Source: Alphaproteobacteria bacterium (GTDB lineage: Bacteria > Pseudomonadota > Alphaproteobacteria > UBA828). From it: DNA of 9,222 nucleotides. The stretch spans positions 1-9,222 of the forward strand of contig JAUVWK010000094.1 in NCBI GenBank assembly GCA_030604165.1, written 5' to 3'. Below the pieces are notes generated by a model. The model saw nothing but the letters and a program-made list of their open reading frames with translations, was not told the DNA's origin and searched no databases. How positions within the stretch are numbered: the stretch's first letter is position 1; the number at the start of each line of letters is the position of its first letter. Below are positions 1-7,828 of the stretch, piece after piece. A program made the translations under genes and the position numbers.

Positions 1-175
1 CGAGCCGCAGGGCGACATCACGATCCTGGACCTGAAGGCAAACGGAACCACGCTTCGCCTCGTCGTGCCGGAGGCGGAGGGCGCGCAATACAGCGCCGGA
101 GACGCCGTTCAGGTCGGGCTCGACCCGTGCGATGCCCGCTTGTTCCTAGAGGATTCGGGAGTCATGATCGGTTAA
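1..175 (+). CDS. ABC transporter ATP-binding protein, C-terminal fragment (TOBE-like domain)
   Basis: This is the end of a gene that begins outside the window. The readable frame starts at base 2 and gives 57 codons before a TAA at 173-175. The peptide begins EPQGDITILDLKANG and contains YSAGDAVQVGLDPCDARLF, the beta-rich pattern of the TOBE domain that ends MalK/UgpC-type sugar ABC ATPases, where it forms the regulatory, non-catalytic end of the nucleotide-binding subunit on the cytoplasmic side of the membrane. No Walker motif is visible because the catalytic part is missing. The next gene is the solute-binding protein after 107 bases. A second, complete ATPase lies at 3615-4706, so the transporter probably uses two different ATPase subunits. 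Assignment to this family rests on a short fragment and on position. Confidence 0.78.
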   Translation, partial: EPQGDITILDLKANGTTLRLVVPEAEGAQYSAGDAVQVGLDPCDARLFLEDSGVMIG

Positions 176-181
176 ACATTT

Positions 182-204
182 GTGCCGCGCCCACGCGCCG
201 GCAC
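182..204 (+). other. Intergenic stem-loop after the first ATPase gene
   Basis: GTGCCG at 182-187 pairs with CGGCAC at 199-204. The stem continues inward with three more pairs (188-190 with 195-197) past one bulged base, leaving a CCAC loop. It starts six bases after the upstream stop codon. No T-run follows, so it is not a standard intrinsic terminator. It may stabilise or process the transcript between the ATPase and binding-protein genes. It is visible in the sequence, but its function is not established. Confidence 0.4.
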
Positions 205-268
205 GAACACGGCAAGGGCCCGACGACGAAGGCCCAACAACAACGACGTTTGAATTAGGACTCTTAAC

Positions 269-274
269 GGGGAG
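269..274 (+). promoter_or_regulatory. Shine-Dalgarno site of the solute-binding protein gene
   Basis: GGGGAG lies eight bases before the ATG at 283. This fixes the start at the codon that opens a well-formed signal peptide and fits high expression of a binding protein. Confidence 0.7.
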
Positions 275-282
275 AATCGACA

Positions 283-1716
283 ATGAAACTCCGCATAACG
301 CGCAGTCTGGCGCTTTTGGCCGGCGCCGCGGCCTTCTTAGGAGCGGCCGCCTTCGGCAGTATTGCCTCGGCCAAGGATATCACCATCAACATGGCGGTGC
401 CCGATTGGCCACCGACCCGCATCATGCAAGACTTGGCCAACAAGCACTACAAGGCGCCGAGCGGCAACAACGTCAAGTTGGTGCTCGATTTCATCCCTTG
501 GCCCAACTATTACGAAAAGCTTGCCGCCTCGCTCACCTCGGGCGAGGAAAAATACCAGATGGCGGTGAGCGACAGCCAATGGCTCGGCGCCAACATCGAG
601 GGCGGCTACTACTTGAAGCTCAACAAGTTCATCGACGCCGACCCCGAGCTTCAGGCCGTCTTCAAAGACCTGCACCCCAACCTGGTGGCGTCGTACTCGA
701 CCTATCCGCACAAGTCGGATAACTACTACGGCTTCCCCCAGATGCCCGACGTGCTCATCGCCTATTACCGCAAGGACCTGTTTTGTAACGCGGACGAGCA
801 GGCGGCGTTCAAGGGCAAGTACGGCTACGACCTGCCGTGCGACCCGCAGGCGATGAACAACACCGATTGGGACATGATCAATGATTTCGGCGAGTTCTTC
901 CGGCGTGGCTCGGGCGACACGCTCGCGGGCGAGACCCTGACCGACGACTTCTACGGCATCGCCTACCAAGCCGGCATCGGCTACGACTTCAACACCATGC
1001 AGATCAACGGCTTCATCTGGCAGCATGGTGCCGGCATCTGGGACGAGACCAAGGAGCCCGATGGCAAGGCTCTCGGCGTGGTCAATTCGGACAAGGCAGT
1101 GGCGGCGTTCGAGCACTATCTGTCGCTGTTGCAGCACATGCCGCCCGTGGTCAAGACCGGCACCATGGACATTTTCAAGGTGGACGAGCTGTTCCGCGAG
1201 AGCAAGGTCGCCTGGATCATTCAGTGGATCGGCTTCGGCGAATCGGCGCTTTCACCCGACACCTCCAAGGTGTACGACAAGGTGGACTTCGCCATGATGC
1301 CGGGGCTTCGTGCCGACGACGGCAGCATCATTCGCTGGTCCAACATCGGCGGTCAGCCGTTCGTGCTCACCACCTGGAACAGCGACGAAGTCACCCAAGA
1401 AGCGCTCGATTTCTGCAAGTGGTGGCTGACGTCCGGCACGCAAACCATGTTTGCCAAGGCCGGTGGCCAGAGCGGACTGCGGAGCGTGCACACGACCGAG
1501 GAGTACAAGACCTATCGGCCGTGGAACCACGCCTTCGGCCCGAGCCTCGATTGGCAAAAGGACGTGTGGCATATCCCCGAATTCTTCGAGTTGCTGGTGC
1601 AGCAACAGCAAGAGTTCGACAAGGCCATCACGGGCCAGATCTCTGCCAAGGAAGCGATGGACCACATCGCCCAATTCCAGGACGAGTTGCTACGCGAAGC
1701 GGGCCGCATCGAATAG
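283..1716 (+). CDS. Extracellular solute-binding protein, family 1 (sugar ABC transporter)
   Basis: Periplasmic receptor that would bind the transported compound and deliver it to the two permeases encoded next. The 477-residue product opens with a Sec signal peptide: a basic start (MKLRITR), a long Ala/Leu/Phe core and an ASA|KD cleavage site after residue 30. The mature part starts with a beta-strand of the binding-protein fold (DITINMAVPDWPP) and carries aromatic-rich segments such as YYGFPQMPDVLIAYYRKDLF, typical of carbohydrate binders. It has no lipobox Cys, so it should be a soluble periplasmic protein. Cys168 and Cys186 are close together and could form a disulfide; Cys378 would be unpaired. 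It is somewhat longer than many CUT1 binding proteins. The ligand cannot be read from the sequence. The neighbouring permeases and ATPases support a sugar, polyol or cyclitol. Confidence 0.9.
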   Translation: MKLRITRSLALLAGAAAFLGAAAFGSIASAKDITINMAVPDWPPTRIMQDLANKHYKAPSGNNVKLVLDFIPWPNYYEKLAASLTSGEEKYQMAVSDSQWLGANIEGGYYLKLNKFIDADPELQAVFKDLHPNLVASYSTYPHKSDNYYGFPQMPDVLIAYYRKDLFCNADEQAAFKGKYGYDLPCDPQAMNNTDWDMINDFGEFFRRGSGDTLAGETLTDDFYGIAYQAGIGYDFNTMQINGFIWQHGAGIWDETKEPDGKALGVVNSDKAVAAFEHYLSLLQHMPPVVKTGTMDIFKVDELFRESKVAWIIQWIGFGESALSPDTSKVYDKVDFAMMPGLRADDGSIIRWSNIGGQPFVLTTWNSDEVTQEALDFCKWWLTSGTQTMFAKAGGQSGLRSVHTTEEYKTYRPWNHAFGPSLDWQKDVWHIPEFFELLVQQQQEFDKAITGQISAKEAMDHIAQFQDELLREAGRIE

Positions 1717-1733
1717 CGGCTAGCCTCACTTAA

Positions 1734-1771
1734 GGGACGGGGGCGGCCCACGCCGGGTCGTCCCCGGTCCC
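1734..1771 (+). other. Strong hairpin between binding-protein and permease genes
   Basis: A near-perfect stem of about 16 base pairs: GGGAC 1734-1738 pairs with GTCCC 1767-1771, GGGG 1739-1742 with CCCC 1762-1765 (G1766 bulged), then inner pairs to CCC 1747-1749 with GGG 1755-1757 around a five-base loop. Two pairs are G-U. There is no T-run afterwards, so it is unlikely to be a full terminator. Hairpins at this position are known to protect the upstream binding-protein message from 3' decay or to attenuate read-through, giving more receptor than permease. That role is inferred here from position and stability. Confidence 0.6.
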
Positions 1772-1821
1772 TCGTTCGCAACAGCCTGCGATTTCGAGGA
1801 CTCCGCCGGTCGACCTCACGC

Positions 1822-2733
1822 ATGTCGCAGAAAACCACGCATCGAATGACCGCCTGGGGCCGGTTCATATCCGAGAACCGCGGGCCGTTGCTTGTCACGC
1901 CGGCGCTCGCCGTGCTGGTCTTGATGAACATCTTCCCGCTGCTCTGGTCGTTCGGCCTGAGCTTCTTCAAGTACCGGGCGAACCGCCTCCAGGAACCGGA
2001 GTTCATCTGGTTCAAGAACTACTTCAAGGTGCTGACCGACGACAGGGTGTGGAATCGCTTCCAGACCACCGCCATGGTGGTCTCGATCGACGTGCTGCTG
2101 CAGTTGATCGTCGGCTTTCTTCTGGCGCTCATGTTCGAGAAACAGTTCCCGGGCCGGCGGGTCTTGCTGATGCTGGTGCTGACGCCGATGATGCTGAGCT
2201 TCGTCGCGGTCGGCGCCTTTTTTCGCTATTACTACGAGCCGACCTTCGGCCTGCTGAGCCAGGCTATCAAGTCGATCACGGGCGAGCCCTTCATCCTGCT
2301 GGCCTCACCCGCCGGGGCAATCGCGGGCATCATTTTTGCCGATGTTTGGATGTGGTCGCCCTTCGTCATGCTGCTGGTGCTCGCCGGCCTGGTTAGCGTG
2401 CCCAAGCATCTTTACGAAGCGGCGGAGATCGACCGCACGTCCTGGTGGCGGCGCTTCTGGACCATCACCTTTCCCTATATCCGCGGGCTGCTGCTGCTGG
2501 CCATCCTGTTTCGCACCATCGAGGCGTTCAAGCTGTTCGATATCGTCTTCCTCATCACCGAGGGCGGCCCCGGCACCTCGACGGAGACCATTGCCGTTTA
2601 CGTCTACCGGGTGGCGTTCCAATACTTCAAGACCAGCCAGTCGGCGGCGCTCGGCTATATCCTCCTGTTCGTGGTGATCGTGCTGACCAACCTGTATTTG
2701 TACTTCGTCCGGCGCCGGGCGGAGGAGAACTGA
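1822..2733 (+). CDS. Sugar ABC transporter permease, MalF/UgpA-type
   Basis: Inner-membrane channel subunit of a CUT1 ABC transporter, pairing with the product of the next gene. The 303-residue protein has about six hydrophobic helices: roughly residues 22-46, 84-104, 113-134, 164-191, 221-242 and 277-297. The cytoplasmic EAA loop that docks onto the ATPase is clear at about 199-220 (YEAAEIDRTSWWRRFWTITF). Residues 247-256 (EGGPGTSTET) form the usual periplasmic Gly-rich motif of MalF-type permeases. The chosen ATG has no well-spaced Shine-Dalgarno site; the nearest purine run (GAGGA, 1796-1800) is over 20 bases upstream, and no better start is in frame. Translation may be weak compared with the binding protein. 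The gene follows a stable hairpin and ends one base before the next start. Confidence 0.93.
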   Translation: MSQKTTHRMTAWGRFISENRGPLLVTPALAVLVLMNIFPLLWSFGLSFFKYRANRLQEPEFIWFKNYFKVLTDDRVWNRFQTTAMVVSIDVLLQLIVGFLLALMFEKQFPGRRVLLMLVLTPMMLSFVAVGAFFRYYYEPTFGLLSQAIKSITGEPFILLASPAGAIAGIIFADVWMWSPFVMLLVLAGLVSVPKHLYEAAEIDRTSWWRRFWTITFPYIRGLLLLAILFRTIEAFKLFDIVFLITEGGPGTSTETIAVYVYRVAFQYFKTSQSAALGYILLFVVIVLTNLYLYFVRRRAEEN

Positions 2734-2734
2734 C

Positions 2735-3604
2735 GTGGCCAGGCGACGGCGCGAAATCGGCAAGGCCGGCTGGGGGCGCACCGCGATGTCCGCGGTGATC
2801 AGCTTTATCTATTTCTTTCCCGTGCTGTGGATCATCCTGACCGCCTTCAAGACCCACACCGACGCGCTGGCGATACCGCCCAAGTTCTTGTTTACACCGA
2901 CGCTCGAAAATTTCGCCAACGTCTTTTCGCGCGCCTACCAGCGCGGTGGCGAGGAGATCGACACCCATTTCGATTTGTTCTTCTTCAACAGCATCTTCAT
3001 CGCCGGCACGTCGGTTCTGCTTGCGCTGGCGGTCGGTACCTTGGCGGCTTACGCCTTCTCGCGTTTTCCGCTGCGCGGCAACGACACCTATATGTTCATC
3101 GTTCTGACCACCCGCATGCTGCCGCCGATCATCGTGATCATTCCGATCTTCCTGATGTTTCGGGTGACCGGCATGAGCGGCACCTATGCCGGAATCATTT
3201 TGCTTTATGCCGCCTTCAACCTGCCCTTCACGATCTGGATGATGAAGAGCTTTTTCGACGAGATCCCACCCGAGGTGGAAGACGCGGCGCGCATGGACGG
3301 CAGCTCGGAGTTCAAGGTCTTCTTCAAGATATGCCTGCCCCTAGTCAAGGCCGGCCTCGCGGCAACGGCCGTGTTCGGCCTGATTCTCACTTGGAACGAG
3401 TTCCTCTTCGCGCTGCTGCTGACCGGCATGCAAACCCGCACCGTGCCGGTCGCCATGGCGCAGACCATCGGCGGCGATATCGGCGTGCGCTGGGGCCTGT
3501 TGGCGGCGATCGAAACGCTATTCCTGATCCCGGTCGTGCTGGTGACGTTCCTGTTGCAGAATCAGCTCCTGCGCGGTGTCACCTTCGGCACGATCAGGCG
3601 CTAG
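2735..3604 (+). CDS. Sugar ABC transporter permease, MalG/UgpE-type
   Basis: Second inner-membrane channel subunit. The product has 289 residues with a basic N-terminus (MARRRREIGK), a first helix at about 18-37, and further helices at about 84-108, 118-142, 151-170, 206-230 and 254-275. The EAA loop is EDAARMDGSSEFKVFFKICL at 182-201, the position and form expected for MalG-type subunits. The start is GTG, one base after the stop of the MalF-type gene. GGAGGAG at 2721-2727 inside the end of that gene gives a Shine-Dalgarno site seven bases upstream, so the two permeases are probably translationally coupled and made in equal amounts. The segment GMQTRTVPVAMAQTIGGDIG at 231-250 is the periplasmic loop common in this family. 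The substrate is not identifiable. Confidence 0.93.
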   Translation: MARRRREIGKAGWGRTAMSAVISFIYFFPVLWIILTAFKTHTDALAIPPKFLFTPTLENFANVFSRAYQRGGEEIDTHFDLFFFNSIFIAGTSVLLALAVGTLAAYAFSRFPLRGNDTYMFIVLTTRMLPPIIVIIPIFLMFRVTGMSGTYAGIILLYAAFNLPFTIWMMKSFFDEIPPEVEDAARMDGSSEFKVFFKICLPLVKAGLAATAVFGLILTWNEFLFALLLTGMQTRTVPVAMAQTIGGDIGVRWGLLAAIETLFLIPVVLVTFLLQNQLLRGVTFGTIRR

Positions 3605-3614
3605 AGGAAGGGTG

Positions 3615-4706
3615 ATGGCGGATATCGAGCTGCGCAATTTGACCAAGCTGTTTGGCAAGCTCGCCGCGGTGGACGACATCGACCTCGACGTCGAGGCCGG
3701 CGAGGTGATGTGTCTCTTGGGTCCGTCGGGCTGCGGCAAGACCACGACGCTCCGCCTGATCGGCGGCCTCGAGCAAGAGACCGCGGGCGACATCTTCATT
3801 GCCGGCAAACGGGTCAACAAGCTCAGGGCGTCGCAACGCGACATCGCCATGGTGTTCCAGTTCTACGCGCTTTATCCGAGTCTCACGGTGGCGGAAAATC
3901 TTGCCTTTCCGCTGCATGCCGAGAAGCTCTCCAAAGCGGAGATCGCGCAGCGGGTCGCGCACATCGCCGATGTCTTGGAGCTTAGCCACGCCCTCAACCG
4001 CGTGCCGGGACGCTTGGCCGAGGGCGAAAAGCAGCGCGTCGCGGTCGGCCGCGCGATTATCCGCGACCCCCAGTGTTTTCTGTTCGACGAGCCCTTGAGT
4101 CGGCTCGACGTCGCGTTGCGCCAGGAGATGCGCGGACAAATCAAGCAGCTCCTCGGCGACCTCCACAAGGCGACCGTGATCGTCACCCACGACCAGATCG
4201 AGGCACTGACCATCGGCGACCGCATCGCCGTCATGCGCGACGGCGTCATCGAGCAGGTGGCGAGCCCGCACAACATCTTCGCCCAGCCCGCCAACGTCTT
4301 TGTCGCCGGCTTCATCGGCACGCCGCAGATGAATCTGTTGCCGGCCCGGGGAATCGCCGCCGATGGCGCGCGGCTCAGAACCCGCCTGCTCGATCAAGAG
4401 GTGACCTTGCCGATCGAGCATCGCGGCGCCGACCTGCCGCGGGCGGACGCGACCATGACCGTCGGTATCCGCCCGCGCGGCTTCAATTTGGCCACGGAGG
4501 CGGGGCCGGACACGCTTGCCGGCACAGTGGACCTGGTCGAGCCGATGGGCGCCGAGACCCTGATGCACCTCAGGGTGGGCGAAGCGGATGTTCGCGTCGT
4601 CACCGGCTACCGCAAGGCGATCGCCGTCGGCCGGCATTTACGGGTCAGGCCACGGGCGGGCCAGGTTCACATCTTCGACGACACTGGCCAGCGGGTCGAG
4701 CCATGA
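3615..4706 (+). CDS. ABC transporter ATP-binding protein, MalK/UgpC-type with degenerate signature motif
   Basis: Cytoplasmic ATPase that powers the transporter. The 363-residue protein has Walker A GPSGCGKTTT (36-45), Q-loop Gln82 in MVFQFYALYP, signature region at 134-138, Walker B CFLFDEP (154-160), D-loop SRLD (162-165) and switch His192 in THDQ. A C-terminal TOBE-type regulatory region starts near FIGTPQMNLLPA (233-244). The signature reads LAEGE instead of LSGGQ: the serine that contacts the gamma-phosphate is Ala, and the first Gly and the Gln are replaced. The catalytic Glu159 and His192 remain. A heterodimer with the upstream ATPase would thus have one degenerate site. The start is ATG 3615, preceded by GAGG at 3604-3607; the open frame runs further upstream, but that part overlaps the permease end. 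It overlaps the next gene by four bases. Confidence 0.93.
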   Translation: MADIELRNLTKLFGKLAAVDDIDLDVEAGEVMCLLGPSGCGKTTTLRLIGGLEQETAGDIFIAGKRVNKLRASQRDIAMVFQFYALYPSLTVAENLAFPLHAEKLSKAEIAQRVAHIADVLELSHALNRVPGRLAEGEKQRVAVGRAIIRDPQCFLFDEPLSRLDVALRQEMRGQIKQLLGDLHKATVIVTHDQIEALTIGDRIAVMRDGVIEQVASPHNIFAQPANVFVAGFIGTPQMNLLPARGIAADGARLRTRLLDQEVTLPIEHRGADLPRADATMTVGIRPRGFNLATEAGPDTLAGTVDLVEPMGAETLMHLRVGEADVRVVTGYRKAIAVGRHLRVRPRAGQVHIFDDTGQRVEP

Positions 4707-4990
4707 GCAAGCGCGAGCGCACCATGTCGGCGCGCACCGGGCGGATCTTCACCGTCGGCATCATCGGCCTGTGCCTGTTGGCGCTTCTGTTCATCTTCCA
4801 ACCGCTGGTGCCCGAGCTGTTTACGGCCGGTTGCATCATGGTGGTGGTCGGCGGCCTGGCCTTCAACATGGTGCCGTACGCGAACCCGCAGAACACGGTG
4901 CGGCGCATGCTCAAGGTGGGCCTCATCGTGATCATCATTCTGGTCGTCGCCGTGGCCATCGCCATCGGCTTCGTCGAAATACTGTTGTAA
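4703..4990 (+). CDS. Small three-helix membrane protein of the ABC operon
   Basis: A 95-residue protein that I cannot assign to a named family. Three hydrophobic segments are evident: about 14-33 (FTVGIIGLCLLALLFIF core), 38-58 (LFTAGCIMVVVGGLAFNMV core) and 70-95 (very Ile/Val-rich, ending GFVEILL). The loop PYANPQNTVRRMLK between helices 2 and 3 is basic and probably cytoplasmic. The N-terminus (MSKRERTMSARTGR) is positively charged. Its ATG overlaps the ATPase stop as ATGA at 4703-4706, a sign of translational coupling, so it is likely an accessory part of the transporter. Small membrane proteins also occur in some two-ATPase sugar or glycerol-3-phosphate ABC operons (for example the DUF2160 type), but this one lacks the Trp-rich look I recall for DUF2160. 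A second in-frame Met at residue 8 is an alternative start. Confidence 0.8.
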   Translation: MSKRERTMSARTGRIFTVGIIGLCLLALLFIFQPLVPELFTAGCIMVVVGGLAFNMVPYANPQNTVRRMLKVGLIVIIILVVAVAIAIGFVEILL

Positions 4991-4998
4991 GAACGCGC

Positions 4999-6843
<1,845 letters not shown>

Positions 6844-6850
6844 GGCAGAA

Positions 6851-6857
6851 TCCTCCC
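6851..6857 (-). promoter_or_regulatory. Shine-Dalgarno site of the iolD-like gene
   Basis: On the minus strand GGGAGGA lies seven bases before the GTG at 6843-6841. It decides the start, since no similarly placed site precedes the much longer upstream extension of the open frame. Confidence 0.7.
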
Positions 6858-6869
6858 GTTGTTTTCTTG

Positions 6870-6915
6870 CCGCTCCGGCCAGCGCGATTTTCACTTGCGT
6901 GGAACCGCTCCGGCC
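6870..6915. repeat. Direct repeat of CCGCTCCGGCC, two copies
   Basis: Two identical 11-base copies at 6870-6880 and 6905-6915, start-to-start distance 35 bases, lie upstream of the iolD-like start. On the minus strand they read GGCCGGAGCGG. The copies are exact; a role as a regulator binding site is only a guess. Confidence 0.4.
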
Positions 6916-7001
6916 CACTCTCCTTCCCGACCACCAGGGCAGTGTACGCTTAGGATGGCCGGCAAGGGGAGTGGGCTGGTGGCGCTTGAACGGAACCCGC
7001 G

Positions 7002-7787
7002 CTAAGCGGCGAAGCGCAGCTCGACCCGGCCGAGCGCGCCGAAGTCGGCCACCGCCTCGTCGCCCGCAGCGATGGCGACCGGCGCCAGGCAAGTGCCGGT
7101 GGTGACGATTTGCGCGGCGCGCAACGGCTCGTCCCTAGCGACCCGGTCGTTGGCCAGCCAGGTAAGGGCGACCCTGGGATCGCCCAAGACATTGGCGCCG
7201 ACGCCCCGGCCTTTGAGCGCGCCGTTCAGCGAAATCGAAACCGCTTGCGCGGCGAGATCGAGCGTCCGCCACTCGGGCACGACATCGCCGAGCACGAACA
7301 GACCGGCGCAGGCGTTCTCGGCCACCAGTTGCGGCGCGCCGACGGTGGCAAAATCTGCGAAGCGCGAATCCGGTATCTCGACAGCGATATGCAGCGCGGC
7401 GACGCGCGCCAACACCTCGTCCACGTCATAGTCGCGGCCGCGCGGCGGCAGATCGTCGGCTAGGCGGAAGGCGAACTCCGCCTCGGCCACACGCATATGC
7501 AGCCCCGCCGCCGGCAGCACGGCGCCGTCCGGGTAGCAAAAGCACTGATAGAGGCGCCCGCCGAGCGGCGCGTCGACATCGAGGTGCGCCTGCCCCGCCG
7601 CGCTGGTCGCCGCGATCTTCCAGCCGAGCACGGGCTCGCCCGTGTGGGCGGCGAGCGCCCGCTGCACGTCGTAGCCCTCCTCGATCGTCTCTGGCCGGCA
7701 CGCTTCGGGCAAGCTGTCGATACGGCAACCATCGCGCCACGTCTGCCAGATGATCTCGGCCGCTTGTCGGGCGCGTTCCGGGTCCAT
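7002..7787 (-). CDS. Fumarylacetoacetate hydrolase family protein (2-oxopent-4-enoate hydratase/MhpD type)
   Basis: Cytoplasmic, probably metal-dependent enzyme of the FAH fold. Relatives hydrate 2-hydroxypenta-2,4-dienoate or decarboxylate 2-oxo-diacids, usually in ring-cleavage pathways. The 261-residue product has the usual length. The metal ligands are visible as E102 and E104 in AEAEFAFRL and E137 in HIAVEIPDSRF. Other family marks are GWKIAATS (55-62), ENACAGLFVLG (157-167), GANVLGDPRVALTWLAN (197-213) and the C-terminal TTGTC. The start is the ATG at 7787-7785, with AGGA seven to eight bases upstream; a longer in-frame extension to 7880 overlaps the dehydrogenase gene and lacks family similarity. 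It lies 40 bases downstream of the dehydrogenase gene and 158 bases before the iolD-like gene, all in one direction. The exact substrate is unknown; other subgroups of the family are possible. Confidence 0.88.
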   Translation of the reverse strand: MDPERARQAAEIIWQTWRDGCRIDSLPEACRPETIEEGYDVQRALAAHTGEPVLGWKIAATSAAGQAHLDVDAPLGGRLYQCFCYPDGAVLPAAGLHMRVAEAEFAFRLADDLPPRGRDYDVDEVLARVAALHIAVEIPDSRFADFATVGAPQLVAENACAGLFVLGDVVPEWRTLDLAAQAVSISLNGALKGRGVGANVLGDPRVALTWLANDRVARDEPLRAAQIVTTGTCLAPVAIAAGDEAVADFGALGRVELRFAA

Positions 7788-7815
7788 CGGAAATCCTAAT
7801 ATCCGTGGTTGTCTC

Positions 7816-7828
7816 GATCGGGCCGATC
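7816..7828. repeat. 13-base palindrome at the end of the dehydrogenase gene
   Basis: GATCGG and CCGATC flank a single central G, touching the stop codon of the dehydrogenase gene in the 40-base gap. It could form a small hairpin in the message or be a protein-binding site. There is no T-run, so a terminator is unlikely. Confidence 0.3.

Larger units (their letters stand above)
6844..7001 (-). promoter_or_regulatory. Structured 158-base leader of the iolD-like gene
   Basis: This is the largest non-coding gap in the window. It holds an imperfect inverted repeat (6913-6928 with 6961-6976, 14 of 16 positions pair), a competing perfect 7-base inverted repeat (CCACCAG 6931-6937 with CTGGTGG 6976-6982) and an 11-base direct repeat (CCGCTCCGGCC at 6870-6880 and 6905-6915). 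No T-run follows the hairpin on either strand. I see no convincing -35/-10 pair. An attenuator, operator or RNA-processing site is possible, and it would set iolD expression apart from the two genes upstream. Confidence 0.4.

Noticed and set aside
3576..3614. Earlier start for the second ATPase at 3576
   Set aside because: It would overlap the MalG-type permease gene by 29 bases. The added residues are unlike the family, and the GAGG site fits the ATG at 3615.
3594..4637. A 347-codon minus-strand frame opposite the ATPase gene
   Set aside because: The plus strand encodes every ABC ATPase motif in order; the opposite frame has none of its own.
4703..4990. Naming the small membrane protein as DUF2160/GlpU
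   Set aside because: Position and size fit, but the sequence lacks the Trp-rich features I associate with that family, so no family name is given.
6941..6969. A sigma-70-like promoter for the iolD-like gene on the minus strand (TTGCCG and TACACT)
   Set aside because: The two boxes are only about 13 bases apart, too close for a normal promoter, and the -35 match is weak.
6844..7092. Extension of the iolD-like frame upstream to 7092 (697 residues)
   Set aside because: The added residues are low-complexity Arg/Gly-rich, overlap the end of the hydratase gene, and have no ribosome site. The GTG at 6843 has a good one and matches the family N-terminus.
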